Below, piece after piece: positions 15,203-22,736 of a stretch of 64,000 nt of DNA. The position numbers and the translations under genes were made by a program. How positions within the stretch are numbered: the first letter of the stretch is position 1; the number at the start of each line of letters is the position of its first letter. The stretch is from Flintibacter muris (GTDB lineage Bacteria; Bacillota; Clostridia; Oscillospirales; Oscillospiraceae). The stretch spans positions 62,001 through 126,000 of the forward strand of contig NZ_CALPCP010000004.1 of NCBI RefSeq assembly GCF_943192995.1, read 5' to 3'. The notes under the pieces were generated by a model. That model was not told the origin of the DNA, searched no databases, and worked only from the letters and a program-made list of their open reading frames with translations.

Positions 15203-15550
15203 TTATTCATCATCTTTGAACGCATAATCAAACCCAATACGAAGCATTTGCATCATGCGTTGTGGATCGCCTTTGACCATCTTTGACTTTGCTCGTTGGA
15301 TAGAAATAATATCTGGATCACCACAGATTTCATCTGCTGATGTAGGAATTTCAGTTAGGCCAAGCAAATAATCGACTGTAACGCCGAAGTATTGTGCTAT
15401 TGCTTTGATTTTATCTACTCCGGGCGTACTGGTAGCTTTCCACTTTTTAATTGTCGAGTTTGAGAATCCACAATCACTTTCCAGACGTGCAATGCTGATT
15501 TTTCTATCCTCACACAGCCTTTGAATGCGGTCATATAAACCCATTTCCAT
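15203..15550 (-). CDS. XRE-family repressor (cI/ImmR-like)
   Basis: 115 residues. Residues 6-62 are a standard HTH_3 domain (IARLESDCGFSNSTIKKWK..KIKAIAQYFGVTVDYLLG). The short C-terminus is acidic. It sits head to head with the rightward promoter at 15591 and next to an ImmA-like peptidase, the arrangement of an immunity repressor whose proteolysis switches the element on. Binding sites are proposed at 15567, 15597 and 15632. GGAGGGG precedes ATG 15550. Confidence 0.85.
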   Translation of the reverse strand: MEMGLYDRIQRLCEDRKISIARLESDCGFSNSTIKKWKATSTPGVDKIKAIAQYFGVTVDYLLGLTEIPTSADEICGDPDIISIQRAKSKMVKGDPQRMMQMLRIGFDYAFKDDE

Positions 15551-15566
15551 AAAATTTCCCCTCCAC

Positions 15567-15648
15567 TTAGAATATTATCTCATTTTATGCTTGACATTGA
15601 GAAAACTATCTGATATAGTATGACCGTGGGATTGAGAAAGTTATCTCT
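15567..15648 (+). promoter_or_regulatory. Three repressor operators
   Basis: Three related 17-bp sites at 15567, 15597 and 15632 with consensus TTGAGAAANNTATCTCN (inner palindrome GAGA-N6-TCTC, perfect in the third). The middle one lies between -35 and -10 of the promoter at 15591. Confidence 0.6.
15591..15619 (+). promoter_or_regulatory. Rightward promoter of the lysogeny switch
   Basis: TTGACA at 15591 and TATAGT at 15614, spacer 17. It reads away from the XRE repressor towards the gene at 15710 and overlaps an operator. Confidence 0.7.
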
Positions 15649-15709
15649 GCATTGCCCATTATACGGTAAATAATCTAATTTGTCAATACAGAATAGGAGT
15701 GTGGTCAAG

Positions 15710-16420
15710 TTGCATATCAAAGTCGATCAAGTGGACAATAAAAAGATGCTTTCACTGATTTCCCTATTAAGCAAATATGATCTATTTCACATTTCAGTAA
15801 ATAACGGGAAAGAGTTTAATGCTACTGAAATAATTGGTAGAGAGTCTGGAACACTTGAATTTAGGCGGCTATTTGCAACCCCTGTTTTTACTGATGATAT
15901 TGTGGTCAATATTCAAGCTGTTGATATTGACGAGTTTATTTGCAATACACCAAATCAGACATATAGAATTAAAGCATTACATAACAAGCCGCAGAATATT
16001 GTTGTACGTAAACATAAAACTTGGAAAGAAATTTCTGATTTGATGGATATAGGTTATTTTAGCGAAGAATTTGCAATTCATATTAAAGAGTTGGATATGC
16101 TTATTCTGGCAATTGATCCGTGGCTCCTTGGTGAATTATCACCTGTTGAAAAAAATCAAATCAAGAATATTATTAACATATATTTGGGTGGCCTATCCCG
16201 TTCTATGCAAATGAGTCGATCTGTTTGTTTTCAAATAAGAAATGTAGATGGACATGATAGAATCTATGCAGGAATTTATGATCTGGAGGGACGGTGTTCT
16301 GTTACCAGTAAATTAATTTATGATGACCGGGATAAGGAAACTGTGTCTGATGAGTTTTACCAGAAGGCTCAGTGCATTTTGAAATACGCCAAAGCTATGT
16401 GGAAGAAATTGTCACAGTAA
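15710..16420 (+). CDS. Protein of the immunity region, unknown function
   Basis: 236 residues. The start is TTG 15710, ten bases behind AGGAG; a GTG at 15701 is too close. No family recognised. The first 90 residues are beta-rich, the remainder helical, ending in a basic helix (KYAKAMWKKL). It is the first gene under the repressor-controlled promoter, so it may be an antirepressor or an early lytic regulator. That reading rests on position only. Confidence 0.65.
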   Translation: MHIKVDQVDNKKMLSLISLLSKYDLFHISVNNGKEFNATEIIGRESGTLEFRRLFATPVFTDDIVVNIQAVDIDEFICNTPNQTYRIKALHNKPQNIVVRKHKTWKEISDLMDIGYFSEEFAIHIKELDMLILAIDPWLLGELSPVEKNQIKNIINIYLGGLSRSMQMSRSVCFQIRNVDGHDRIYAGIYDLEGRCSVTSKLIYDDRDKETVSDEFYQKAQCILKYAKAMWKKLSQ

Positions 16421-16431
16421 ATATATTGTGC

Positions 16432-16460
16432 TTGACAAATGCTGTCGAGCATGATAATAT
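16432..16460 (+). promoter_or_regulatory. Promoter upstream of mazF
   Basis: TTGACA at 16432 and TAATAT at 16455 with spacer 17. The 18-bp repeat copy 5 begins one base downstream. Confidence 0.55.
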
Positions 16461-16478
16461 AATAACAAGATTTCTAAT
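16461..16478 (+). repeat. 18-bp directional repeat, copy 5
   Basis: AATAACAAGATTTCTAAT, one mismatch, between the promoter at 16432 and the mazF ribosome site. Confidence 0.65.
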
Positions 16479-16501
16479 ACATTTGCAAAGAGGGTGTTGT
16501 A

Positions 16502-16853
16502 ATGAAAACAATAAAGCGAGGTGACATTTATTATGCCGATCTAAGTCCTGCTGTCGGCAGCGAACAAGGCGGTACACGTCCAGTTCTGATTGTTCAAAAC
16601 AATATAGGTAATAAACATAGTCCAACAGTTGATTGTGGCTGTATTAACTTCAAAATCAAAACGAAAGTTGCCGACACATATAACTATCAATTCAGGCGAA
16701 GGAAATATTGCTATGGATTCAACTGTTCTACTGGAGCAGTTGAGAACTATAGATAAGTTTCGGTTGCAAAAGTATGTAGGCAGCGTATCGAACGAGGTTA
16801 TGGATCAGGTTGATCGGGCTATGCTAATTAGTCTTGGGTTGAACATCGCTTAA
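16502..16853 (+). pseudogene. mazF: MazF/PemK-type toxin, frameshifted
   Basis: The first 43 residues (RGDIYYADLSPAVGSEQGG..RPVLIVQN) are the N-terminal half of a MazF mRNA interferase, and a second frame from about 16629 gives the rest (IVAVLTSK..KLPTHI and VLLEQLRTIDK..VGSV). The two halves join if one T is removed at 16628-16629, giving SPTVIVAV as in intact MazF. A full protein would be about 117 residues, the normal length. No antitoxin gene lies upstream. As assembled the toxin is inactive; a single-base sequencing error would explain it equally well. Confidence 0.8.
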
Positions 16854-16869
16854 TAACAATAATTATAAA
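16852..16869 (+). repeat. 18-bp directional repeat, copy 6
   Basis: AATAACAATAATTATAAA, two mismatches, overlapping the mazF stop and 17 bases before the -35 of the next promoter. Confidence 0.5.
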
Positions 16870-16885
16870 AAATTTCAAAATGGCG

Positions 16886-16914
16886 TTGACAAAAAGATGT
16901 ATTTTTGTTATCAT
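16886..16914 (+). promoter_or_regulatory. Promoter of the MrpR-like gene
   Basis: TTGACA at 16886 and TATCAT at 16909, spacer 17. Confidence 0.65.
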
Positions 16915-16934
16915 AGAAGTGTGAGGTGATAGCA

Positions 16935-17870
16935 ATGATCGAGCAAGGCATTTTGGATAAGTACATTGATGAATCTTCTTTCAATATGAATGATGCCAGC
17001 CGACAAAAGACCAGACTGGTTATCACGAAGTTCTTTGAATACAAATCTGATGTGGCCTACGCTGATTTGACGAAACAAGACTTTGTTGATATGCTTTCAC
17101 AAGCAGCGTGTATGTCAATAAACAGTTTTCTTTCCTACAAAAGTACAATTAATGACTTTATCAAATGGATGTACGAACAAGGGTATGGATCGGAACAGTT
17201 ATCAAGAGATTTTGCACAAATTCAGTACGCAGATATAAACCGTTCTGCTTTTTATACCAGATATTATTTTTCTGATCTGCAAGATTTGTTTTCTACTTTG
17301 GAAACTATATTTGAAGATAGAGGATCGGAATTTGATACATTTAAAGCGGCAGCATTGTTAATCTGGTACGGAATAGAACCTAAAGAAGTTCTTGAAATAT
17401 TGAAATCTAACCTAAACGAAGATGAAGATACGATAGAAAATCCAGCGACAGGTCAGATAATTAGTTTAAGCAAAGATGTATCGTATTTTCTTGCAAAGTA
17501 TAAGAATGATGATACTTATGATTCAAGAAAGATGGGCGGCAGAGTATTGTCATATGTTAAGAGCAAATACTTGTTGCGAAGTTATAGAAACGCACATCTT
17601 ACATTGTCTCAACTTTCTAATGTTCAAAGTTCCACTTTAAAAATTGCTGATGAGCATGGAAAACAATTTCAATGGAAACGAATTTATTTATCTGGATTGT
17701 ATTATCGTATGTACGAATATGAACAGGCAAATGGTGAAATATCCAGATCAGATTTTGAAGTTTTGAAAGCATTTTTCAAGGTGCAGGATGATTTGACACC
17801 CCAACGAAAAACAGACCTTTTAAGAAAACTTAGTGAATATCAGGAATTTAAGAGTTATATGTATTCTTGA
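16935..17870 (+). CDS. MrpR-like (YopR) integrase-fold phage repressor
   Basis: 311 residues with tyrosine-recombinase architecture: a SAM-like helical N-terminal domain (about 1-110) and a helical C-terminal domain, but without the catalytic R..HxxR..H..Y set. This matches the master repressor MrpR of SPbeta, which keeps the lytic genes silent and binds repeated sites in their promoters. It has its own promoter and a following hairpin terminator, as a lysogeny gene would. The XRE/ImmA pair next door gives the element two candidate repressors. ATG 16935 follows GAGGTG. An ordinary inactive integrase is the alternative. Confidence 0.6.
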   Translation: MIEQGILDKYIDESSFNMNDASRQKTRLVITKFFEYKSDVAYADLTKQDFVDMLSQAACMSINSFLSYKSTINDFIKWMYEQGYGSEQLSRDFAQIQYADINRSAFYTRYYFSDLQDLFSTLETIFEDRGSEFDTFKAAALLIWYGIEPKEVLEILKSNLNEDEDTIENPATGQIISLSKDVSYFLAKYKNDDTYDSRKMGGRVLSYVKSKYLLRSYRNAHLTLSQLSNVQSSTLKIADEHGKQFQWKRIYLSGLYYRMYEYEQANGEISRSDFEVLKAFFKVQDDLTPQRKTDLLRKLSEYQEFKSYMYS

Positions 17871-17877
17871 ATTTCGG

Positions 17878-17902
17878 TTTTAAGAGGCCATACCTCTTAA
17901 AA
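17878..17902 (+). terminator. Hairpin terminator
   Basis: TTTTAAGAGG and CCTCTTAAAA form a perfect 10-bp stem with loop CCATA, just after the stop of the MrpR-like gene. It works in either direction (A/T tracts on both sides). Confidence 0.75.
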
Positions 17903-17910
17903 CTTACATA

Positions 17911-17928
17911 AATAACAATATTTATAAT
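17911..17928 (+). repeat. 18-bp directional repeat, copy 7
   Basis: Exact AATAACAATATTTATAAT, six bases before the tRNA-like gene at 17934. Its TATAAT end could serve as a -10. Confidence 0.7.
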
Positions 17929-17933
17929 TATAT

Positions 17934-18009
17934 CGCAAGGTAGTTTAACTGGTAGAACACTCTGGTGACGTGCTGGGGATATGTGTTGGTTCGAGTCCAA
18001 CCTTTGCGA
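17934..18009 (+). tRNA. tRNA-like gene with enlarged anticodon loop
   Basis: Acceptor CGCAAGG/CTTTGCG, D arm GTTT/GAAC and T arm GTTGG/CCAAC are all paired. The anticodon stem CTCTG/TGGGG (mostly wobble pairs) leaves a 9-nt loop GTGACGTGC, so the isotype is unclear. No CCA is encoded. Confidence 0.6.
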
Positions 18010-18046
18010 ACATCAAAATTCAAAAATCAAAAAGGGGTAATGCAAC

Positions 18047-18694
18047 ATGACAACTGAAACTATGACCGTACATAAGGCTCTTGCTGAACTGAAGATTCTT
18101 GGTGGTCGTATTGAGGCCGCAATTCTGAGTGGTGATTTTGTTATCACAAAGAAGAACAATCAAGATACAGTAAAAGGCAAGACAGTAGAGCAGTATAAGG
18201 CCAAGGCTACAGAGGCTTTTCAGAAAGCATCTGATCTGATTCGCCGCCGTAACGCCATTAAGAACGCTGTGGTTGTTTCCAATGCTACGACTATGGTAAA
18301 GATTGGCGACAAGGAATATACGGTGGTTGAGGCCATTGAAAAGAAGAATCACGGCATGGACTATTACATTCAGCTTCGTGACATTCTTCGCCAGCAGCTT
18401 TCAACGCAGAAAACCGAACTGGAGAAGCATAATGCCTCCCTTCAGCAGAAGGCAGAACAATTTGCTGTGGCAATGATGGGCGGCAAAGACGTAAAGGATG
18501 TAAAGACCGATAGTGATGAGTATGTTGCTTCGATGAATACTTACATCAAGGCAAATACTATGACGCTGCTTGATCCGCTTGGTATCGAAACAAAGATTGA
18601 GGAACTGGATGACATGATTAACACGTTCCTGCCTGAAGTGGATGCGGCTCTGTCGGTGAGTAATGCGGTGACAACCATTACCATCGAATATTAA
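18047..18694 (+). CDS. Helical protein beside the large RNA gene, unknown function
   Basis: 215 residues, predicted mostly helix with heptad-like stretches (about 85-145). GGGG precedes ATG 18047. It resembles no family I can name; it has the look of a phage scaffold or RNA-associated protein. It ends seven bases before the first paired strand of the structured RNA and follows a tRNA-like gene, so these three may be one transcript. Codon use is more biased to GAG/CTG than that of nearby small genes, as in the well-expressed genes at 29400 and 30568. Confidence 0.65.
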   Translation: MTTETMTVHKALAELKILGGRIEAAILSGDFVITKKNNQDTVKGKTVEQYKAKATEAFQKASDLIRRRNAIKNAVVVSNATTMVKIGDKEYTVVEAIEKKNHGMDYYIQLRDILRQQLSTQKTELEKHNASLQQKAEQFAVAMMGGKDVKDVKTDSDEYVASMNTYIKANTMTLLDPLGIETKIEELDDMINTFLPEVDAALSVSNAVTTITIEY

Positions 18695-18700
18695 GCAAAC

Positions 18701-19269
18701 TATCTACTCGCTGCGTAACGAAAACTGCAAACCATAACACGCCTGAGTTTAGGTAATGTTCTGAGGTGTAAATTAATAAAAACATTACCGCCTATAAAAA
18801 TTACAGTCTCATAAACTGAGAATATACATATCAAAAAAGAATTGATATTATTCAAGTTTCTAATAGTAAATTGGAAATTGTAAATGATGACTGTAAAGTT
18901 CAAGGCTAAAAGCTGAAGGTTCAAACTTCAACGTTCAAAGTTTATGAATCTTCAAAGTTGAAAGATTAGGCAACAAAGAACAAAGTTTTACAAAATCCTT
19001 GGCAGATGGTTTTTGGAATTGTTATGCTTGTCCAGCGGCTCACCACAAGGCTGTTATGTAGCGAGTTGATATATAGAATGTCTGATAGATATTATCGGGC
19101 ATTCTGTCCAGAATTTATTATGGAATGTTGGCTTAGAAGCAGCCATCATCTAAGGAGTAGATCGAACCACTGTTAAGTGCGAAATGCTTTATGTCGTACT
19201 ACTTATCAATGAAAGTGGCATGAAGTGATGTGCTGACAGAAAAATGGGGCTGGCTGATATATTTATCAG
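18701..19269 (+). ncRNA. Large structured phage RNA containing a 23S helix-43 mimic
   Basis: About 640 bases separate the flanking genes and hold no coding frame. An 18-19 bp helix joins 18701-18719 to 19053-19071 with G-U pairs and one mismatch, enclosing about 330 bases. Further hairpins: 18752-18760 with 18781-18789 (9 bp), 18923-18928 with 18938-18943 (6 bp), 19075-19105 (13 bp perfect with 5-base loop), 19254-19269 (6 bp). Bases 19125-19149 equal helix 43 of the GTPase centre of bacterial 23S rRNA (core GGCTTAGAAGCAGCC). Size, structure and a nearby tRNA recall the GOLLD/ROOL class of ornate phage RNAs. Ends are approximate. Confidence 0.75.
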
Positions 19270-19337
19270 AATCTTTTGGCGTAATAGCACACCATAATAA
19301 ATTCTGAATAGAGTGTCCGATGCAAAGGAGTGATTAA

Positions 19338-19625
19338 TTGCACAAAAAAGTAATTGCTTTTATTGACAGGTTTACATCTGGTGGTAAGCTGAAAGATACG
19401 ATTACTACTTTTACAGAAGGTTGTTGTTACTGGTTTGCTTATATTTTGCATAGTAGATTTTCAAATTCAATTATTATGTATGATGCTGTAAATAATCACT
19501 TTGTTGTAGAAATTGAGAATCGGCTATACGATATAACAGGTGAAGTTACTGGACAATATGATGTTGTTCGGTGGAGTAAATACCTTGATAAAAGGGGTAT
19601 TATTCGAGACTGTATTAAATTCTAA
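19338..19625 (+). CDS. Conserved phage protein, peptidase-like pattern
   Basis: 95 residues from TTG 19338, seven bases behind GGAG. The pattern TEGCCYWFAYIL..YDAVNNHFVVEI..YDITGEV keeps a Cys, a His and an Asp in the order of a papain-like catalytic triad; similar small phage proteins exist, but no activity is known to me. It directly follows the structured RNA gene and may share its transcript. Confidence 0.6.
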   Translation: MHKKVIAFIDRFTSGGKLKDTITTFTEGCCYWFAYILHSRFSNSIIMYDAVNNHFVVEIENRLYDITGEVTGQYDVVRWSKYLDKRGIIRDCIKF

Positions 19626-19640
19626 GAAGGAGAATATAAA

Positions 19641-20423
19641 ATGGAACTTTGTATTGATCAGAATGTTTTGGATCGCTTTCCTAATCTGAATGTCACTAAG
19701 GATAATGATGTAGTCAGGGTAAAGTTTGGCGAGAGTGGGAACAATTCTGATTTTCTGTTTCCCCTGAATTTCCCGCTGCATAATCTTGATAATCTTTCTT
19801 GGGCAATGATTGATGAGATTGGTCGTGCAGGAAAGGCAAAAACGTTCTTTGCGCTTGGTGCAACCAAGAAGGATTACATGAAGAATGGTTTTGTTGTTGA
19901 GTATCAGATTATGGACTTTGACCATGATGATCTTGCTGATGATAGCGGTAAGGCTCCTATCAGTTGGGATATGGTTGCGCTTTATAAGGATGAGATTTAT
20001 ATGAAGCGTAATAGTGAATCCTCTTGCTGGGATGAATGTGACGGACGTACATTCCTGAATGGTGAGTTTTACGATAATATGTCTGATGAACTTCGTGCCA
20101 TTGTTAAGCCTGTATGGAAGTTGACCGCCAACAAGAACGGTGAGATTGTAAAGTCCAAGGATTATGTCTGGCTGAAGTCTGAAAAGGAACTGTATGGACG
20201 TACATTCTATTCCAATGATGGTGAAGGCTATTGGTATGCGTTGTTTATGCAGGAGAACTTTCCGTGGTTTAAGTTGAACGGCGACAATGAGAAGGACTGG
20301 CAATGGCTGCGCTCTGTGTATGCTGGCAACGCGAGCTGTTTTTGCCGTGTCTACACTTCTGGAGCGGCGAGTTACAACTACTCTGGCTTTTCCCGTGGGG
20401 TCGCCCCGGCCTTCTGTACCTGA
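19641..20423 (+). CDS. DUF6273-like C-lectin-fold protein, possible diversified C-terminus
   Basis: 260 residues. The C-terminal 45 (WLRSVYAGNASCFCRVY..GAASYNYSGFSRGVAPAFCT) match the end of DUF6273/formylglycine-enzyme-like C-lectin domains, which are frequent targets of diversity-generating retroelements. The last 130 bases are more GC-rich than the gene and rich in AAC/TAC/AGC codons, as in a variable repeat. No reverse transcriptase or template repeat is in the window, so diversification is unproven. The gene ends 98 bases before the RNA ligase gene; that gap is GC-rich and may hold an initiation element. AGGAG precedes ATG 19641. Confidence 0.65.
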   Translation: MELCIDQNVLDRFPNLNVTKDNDVVRVKFGESGNNSDFLFPLNFPLHNLDNLSWAMIDEIGRAGKAKTFFALGATKKDYMKNGFVVEYQIMDFDHDDLADDSGKAPISWDMVALYKDEIYMKRNSESSCWDECDGRTFLNGEFYDNMSDELRAIVKPVWKLTANKNGEIVKSKDYVWLKSEKELYGRTFYSNDGEGYWYALFMQENFPWFKLNGDNEKDWQWLRSVYAGNASCFCRVYTSGAASYNYSGFSRGVAPAFCT

Positions 20424-20521
20424 GTTCATCGGTTCATCACCATTATCTTGTCTAAGGCGTAAGCCGGGACAGATAATGGATGATGAACATTCAAACCAAG
20501 TAAAACGAAAGGAAGATATAG

Positions 20522-22714
20522 ATGAGGGTTCTGCTTTTGCTCCGTGGGTCTGCTGGAGTGGGTAAGTCTACTTATATTAAGGAACACGATCTGGAGCAGT
20601 ATGCACTTTCTGCTGACAATATCCGCTTGATGTGTCAGTCGCCCGTTTTGCAAACAGATGGATCAATGGCAATCAGTCAGACAAATGAAAAGCTGGTATG
20701 GAATCTCTTGTTCCAGATGCTTGAGGCCAGAATGCAGCGTGGCGAATTTGTGGTGATTGACGCAACCAATTCTAAGACACAGGAGATCAACCGTTATAAG
20801 GACATGGCAAAGACATATCGGTATCGGATTTTCTGTGTTGATATGACTGGCGTTCCTATGGAGGAATGTAAACGGCGCAATAAATTGAGGCCGCTTTATA
20901 AACAGGTTCCAGATGAAGTAATCGAAAAAATGTACGCACGTTTTGAAACACAAGCTATTCCTGCTGGTGTGACTGTAATCCAGCCTGACGAACTTGACAA
21001 GATTTGGTATAAGCCGAGTGACTATTCTCATTACAAAAAGATTCATCATATCGGTGATATTCATGGTTGTTATACTGTCTTGCAAGAGTATCTAAAAGAT
21101 GGATTTAAGGATAATGAACTGTATATTTTTTGTGGCGATTATATTGATCGTGGCATTGAAAATGTTGAGGTCATCAAGTTCCTTTTCAGTATTATGGATA
21201 AACCGAATGTGATTCTGCTGGAGGGTAATCATGAACGCTGGCTTTGGTATTGGGCGCATGGTGGTACATCTCAGTCTAAGGAATTTGAGAATGTGACACG
21301 GCGACAGCTTGAAGCTGGGGGGTTGGATAGTAAGGTTGCTCGAATGCTGTATCGTAAACTTAATCAGTGTGTGTATTATAGGTTTGGTGAAAAGACTGTG
21401 CTTGTTACTCATGCTGGTTTGAGTTTGATTCCTGATAATCTGACTAAAGTTGCATCTGAACAAATGATCCGTGGAGTTGGTCGATATGGTGACTACCTTG
21501 ATGTGGCAACTACTTTCGATCAGACAATGCCTAAAAATACATATCAAATTTTTGGTCATCGTAATACTGAAGATTCTCCCATCACAATGTCAGAACGGTG
21601 CTTTAATCTGGAAGGTGCAGTTGAACGAGGCGGTTGTTTAAGAGCCGTTGTTTTGGATGCAGATGGGTTCCATCCTGTTATGATCCAGAATACCGTATTT
21701 CGTCAGCAGGAGGAAGTTGCACCTGTTGGATATACCACAGAAGAAAAAAGCGTAATGGATGTTGTCGATAAGTTGCGGCAAAATCGTTACATCTACGAAA
21801 AGCAACTTGGCAACATTTCATCCTTTAACTTTACTCGTGATGCTTTCTATGATAAAAAATGGAATGAACAGACTACTAAGGCACGTGGCCTGTTTATTGA
21901 TACCGCTAATGGCGTAGTGGTAGCACGTTCTTATCCCAAGTTCTTCAATGTTAATGAGCGTCCTGAAACCAGATTCGGTATGCTCCAGTATAAATTGAAG
22001 TTCCCTGTAACAGCTTATGTAAAGGAAAATGGATTCCTTGGTATGGTATCCTATAATCCTGAAACTGATGATTTCTTTATTGCAAGTAAATCAACAACAG
22101 AGGGCGATTTTGCTGGCTGGCTGCGGGATATGTTCTTTAAGAATGTAAAAAATCCTGATAAGCTGAAAGATTATCTGAAGCGCAAGAATGTAACCCTTGT
22201 GTTTGAATGTGTGGATATGGCTAATGATCCGCATATCATTAAATATGATACTTCTCATCTGTTTTTGTTGGATGTAGTCAAGAATCAGCTTGATTTTGAA
22301 AAATTGCCGTATGCTCAAGTTCTTGAACTTGGTAATGAATATGGATTTGAAGTTAAGACAAAGGCAGTTCAGCTTCAGAATTGGCATGAGTTCCGTGATT
22401 GGTACAATGATGTACTGGCAGAGGATTATCAGTTCAATGGACGCATTATTGAAGGTTTTGTAGTAGAAGATAGTGTTGGTTTTATGGTAAAGATTAAACT
22501 TGACTATTACAAGCTATGGAAACATATGCGTGGCGTTGCACAATCTGTTTTTAGAAGTGGTTACTATCGGCGTATGGGTTCGCTGCTTACTCCGCTCCAG
22601 AATCAGTTTTATGGGTTCTGTCAGGAAATTGCAAAGCAAGAAGATCATCCTACTAATATCATTGAACTGCGAGATATGTTTTTCAAGCAAGCAAATAACA
22701 ATATTTCTAAATGA
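20522..22714 (+). CDS. RNA repair enzyme: polynucleotide kinase, phosphatase and RNA ligase fusion
   Basis: 730 residues with three enzymes in one chain. Residues 9-17 GSAGVGKST are the P-loop of a 5' polynucleotide kinase domain (1-165). GDIHG 178-182, GDYIDRG 205-211, GNHER 235-239, THAG 296-299 and GHRN 345-348 are a calcineurin-type 3' phosphatase. KARG at 453-456 is the adenylation motif of an RNA ligase that fills the rest. This is the order of bacterial Pnkp, which with Hen1 heals RNAs cut by ribotoxins; no hen1 is seen here. A phage would use it against anticodon nucleases, in keeping with the tRNA genes and Thg1 remnant. The last codons encode a repeat copy (22694). AAGGAAG precedes ATG 20522. 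Confidence 0.85.
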   Translation: MRVLLLLRGSAGVGKSTYIKEHDLEQYALSADNIRLMCQSPVLQTDGSMAISQTNEKLVWNLLFQMLEARMQRGEFVVIDATNSKTQEINRYKDMAKTYRYRIFCVDMTGVPMEECKRRNKLRPLYKQVPDEVIEKMYARFETQAIPAGVTVIQPDELDKIWYKPSDYSHYKKIHHIGDIHGCYTVLQEYLKDGFKDNELYIFCGDYIDRGIENVEVIKFLFSIMDKPNVILLEGNHERWLWYWAHGGTSQSKEFENVTRRQLEAGGLDSKVARMLYRKLNQCVYYRFGEKTVLVTHAGLSLIPDNLTKVASEQMIRGVGRYGDYLDVATTFDQTMPKNTYQIFGHRNTEDSPITMSERCFNLEGAVERGGCLRAVVLDADGFHPVMIQNTVFRQQEEVAPVGYTTEEKSVMDVVDKLRQNRYIYEKQLGNISSFNFTRDAFYDKKWNEQTTKARGLFIDTANGVVVARSYPKFFNVNERPETRFGMLQYKLKFPVTAYVKENGFLGMVSYNPETDDFFIASKSTTEGDFAGWLRDMFFKNVKNPDKLKDYLKRKNVTLVFECVDMANDPHIIKYDTSHLFLLDVVKNQLDFEKLPYAQVLELGNEYGFEVKTKAVQLQNWHEFRDWYNDVLAEDYQFNGRIIEGFVVEDSVGFMVKIKLDYYKLWKHMRGVAQSVFRSGYYRRMGSLLTPLQNQFYGFCQEIAKQEDHPTNIIELRDMFFKQANNNISK
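22694..22711 (+). repeat. 18-bp directional repeat, copy 8
   Basis: AATAACAATATTTCTAAA, inside the last codons (Asn-Asn-Ile-Ser-Lys) of the RNA ligase gene and before the modification block. Confidence 0.65.
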
Positions 22715-22736
22715 TTAAAGAAAGAGGGTAACTGTC

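Noticed and set aside
19641..20423. Complete diversity-generating retroelement
   Set aside because: No reverse transcriptase motif and no template repeat could be found in the 64 kb; only the target-like C-terminus is present.
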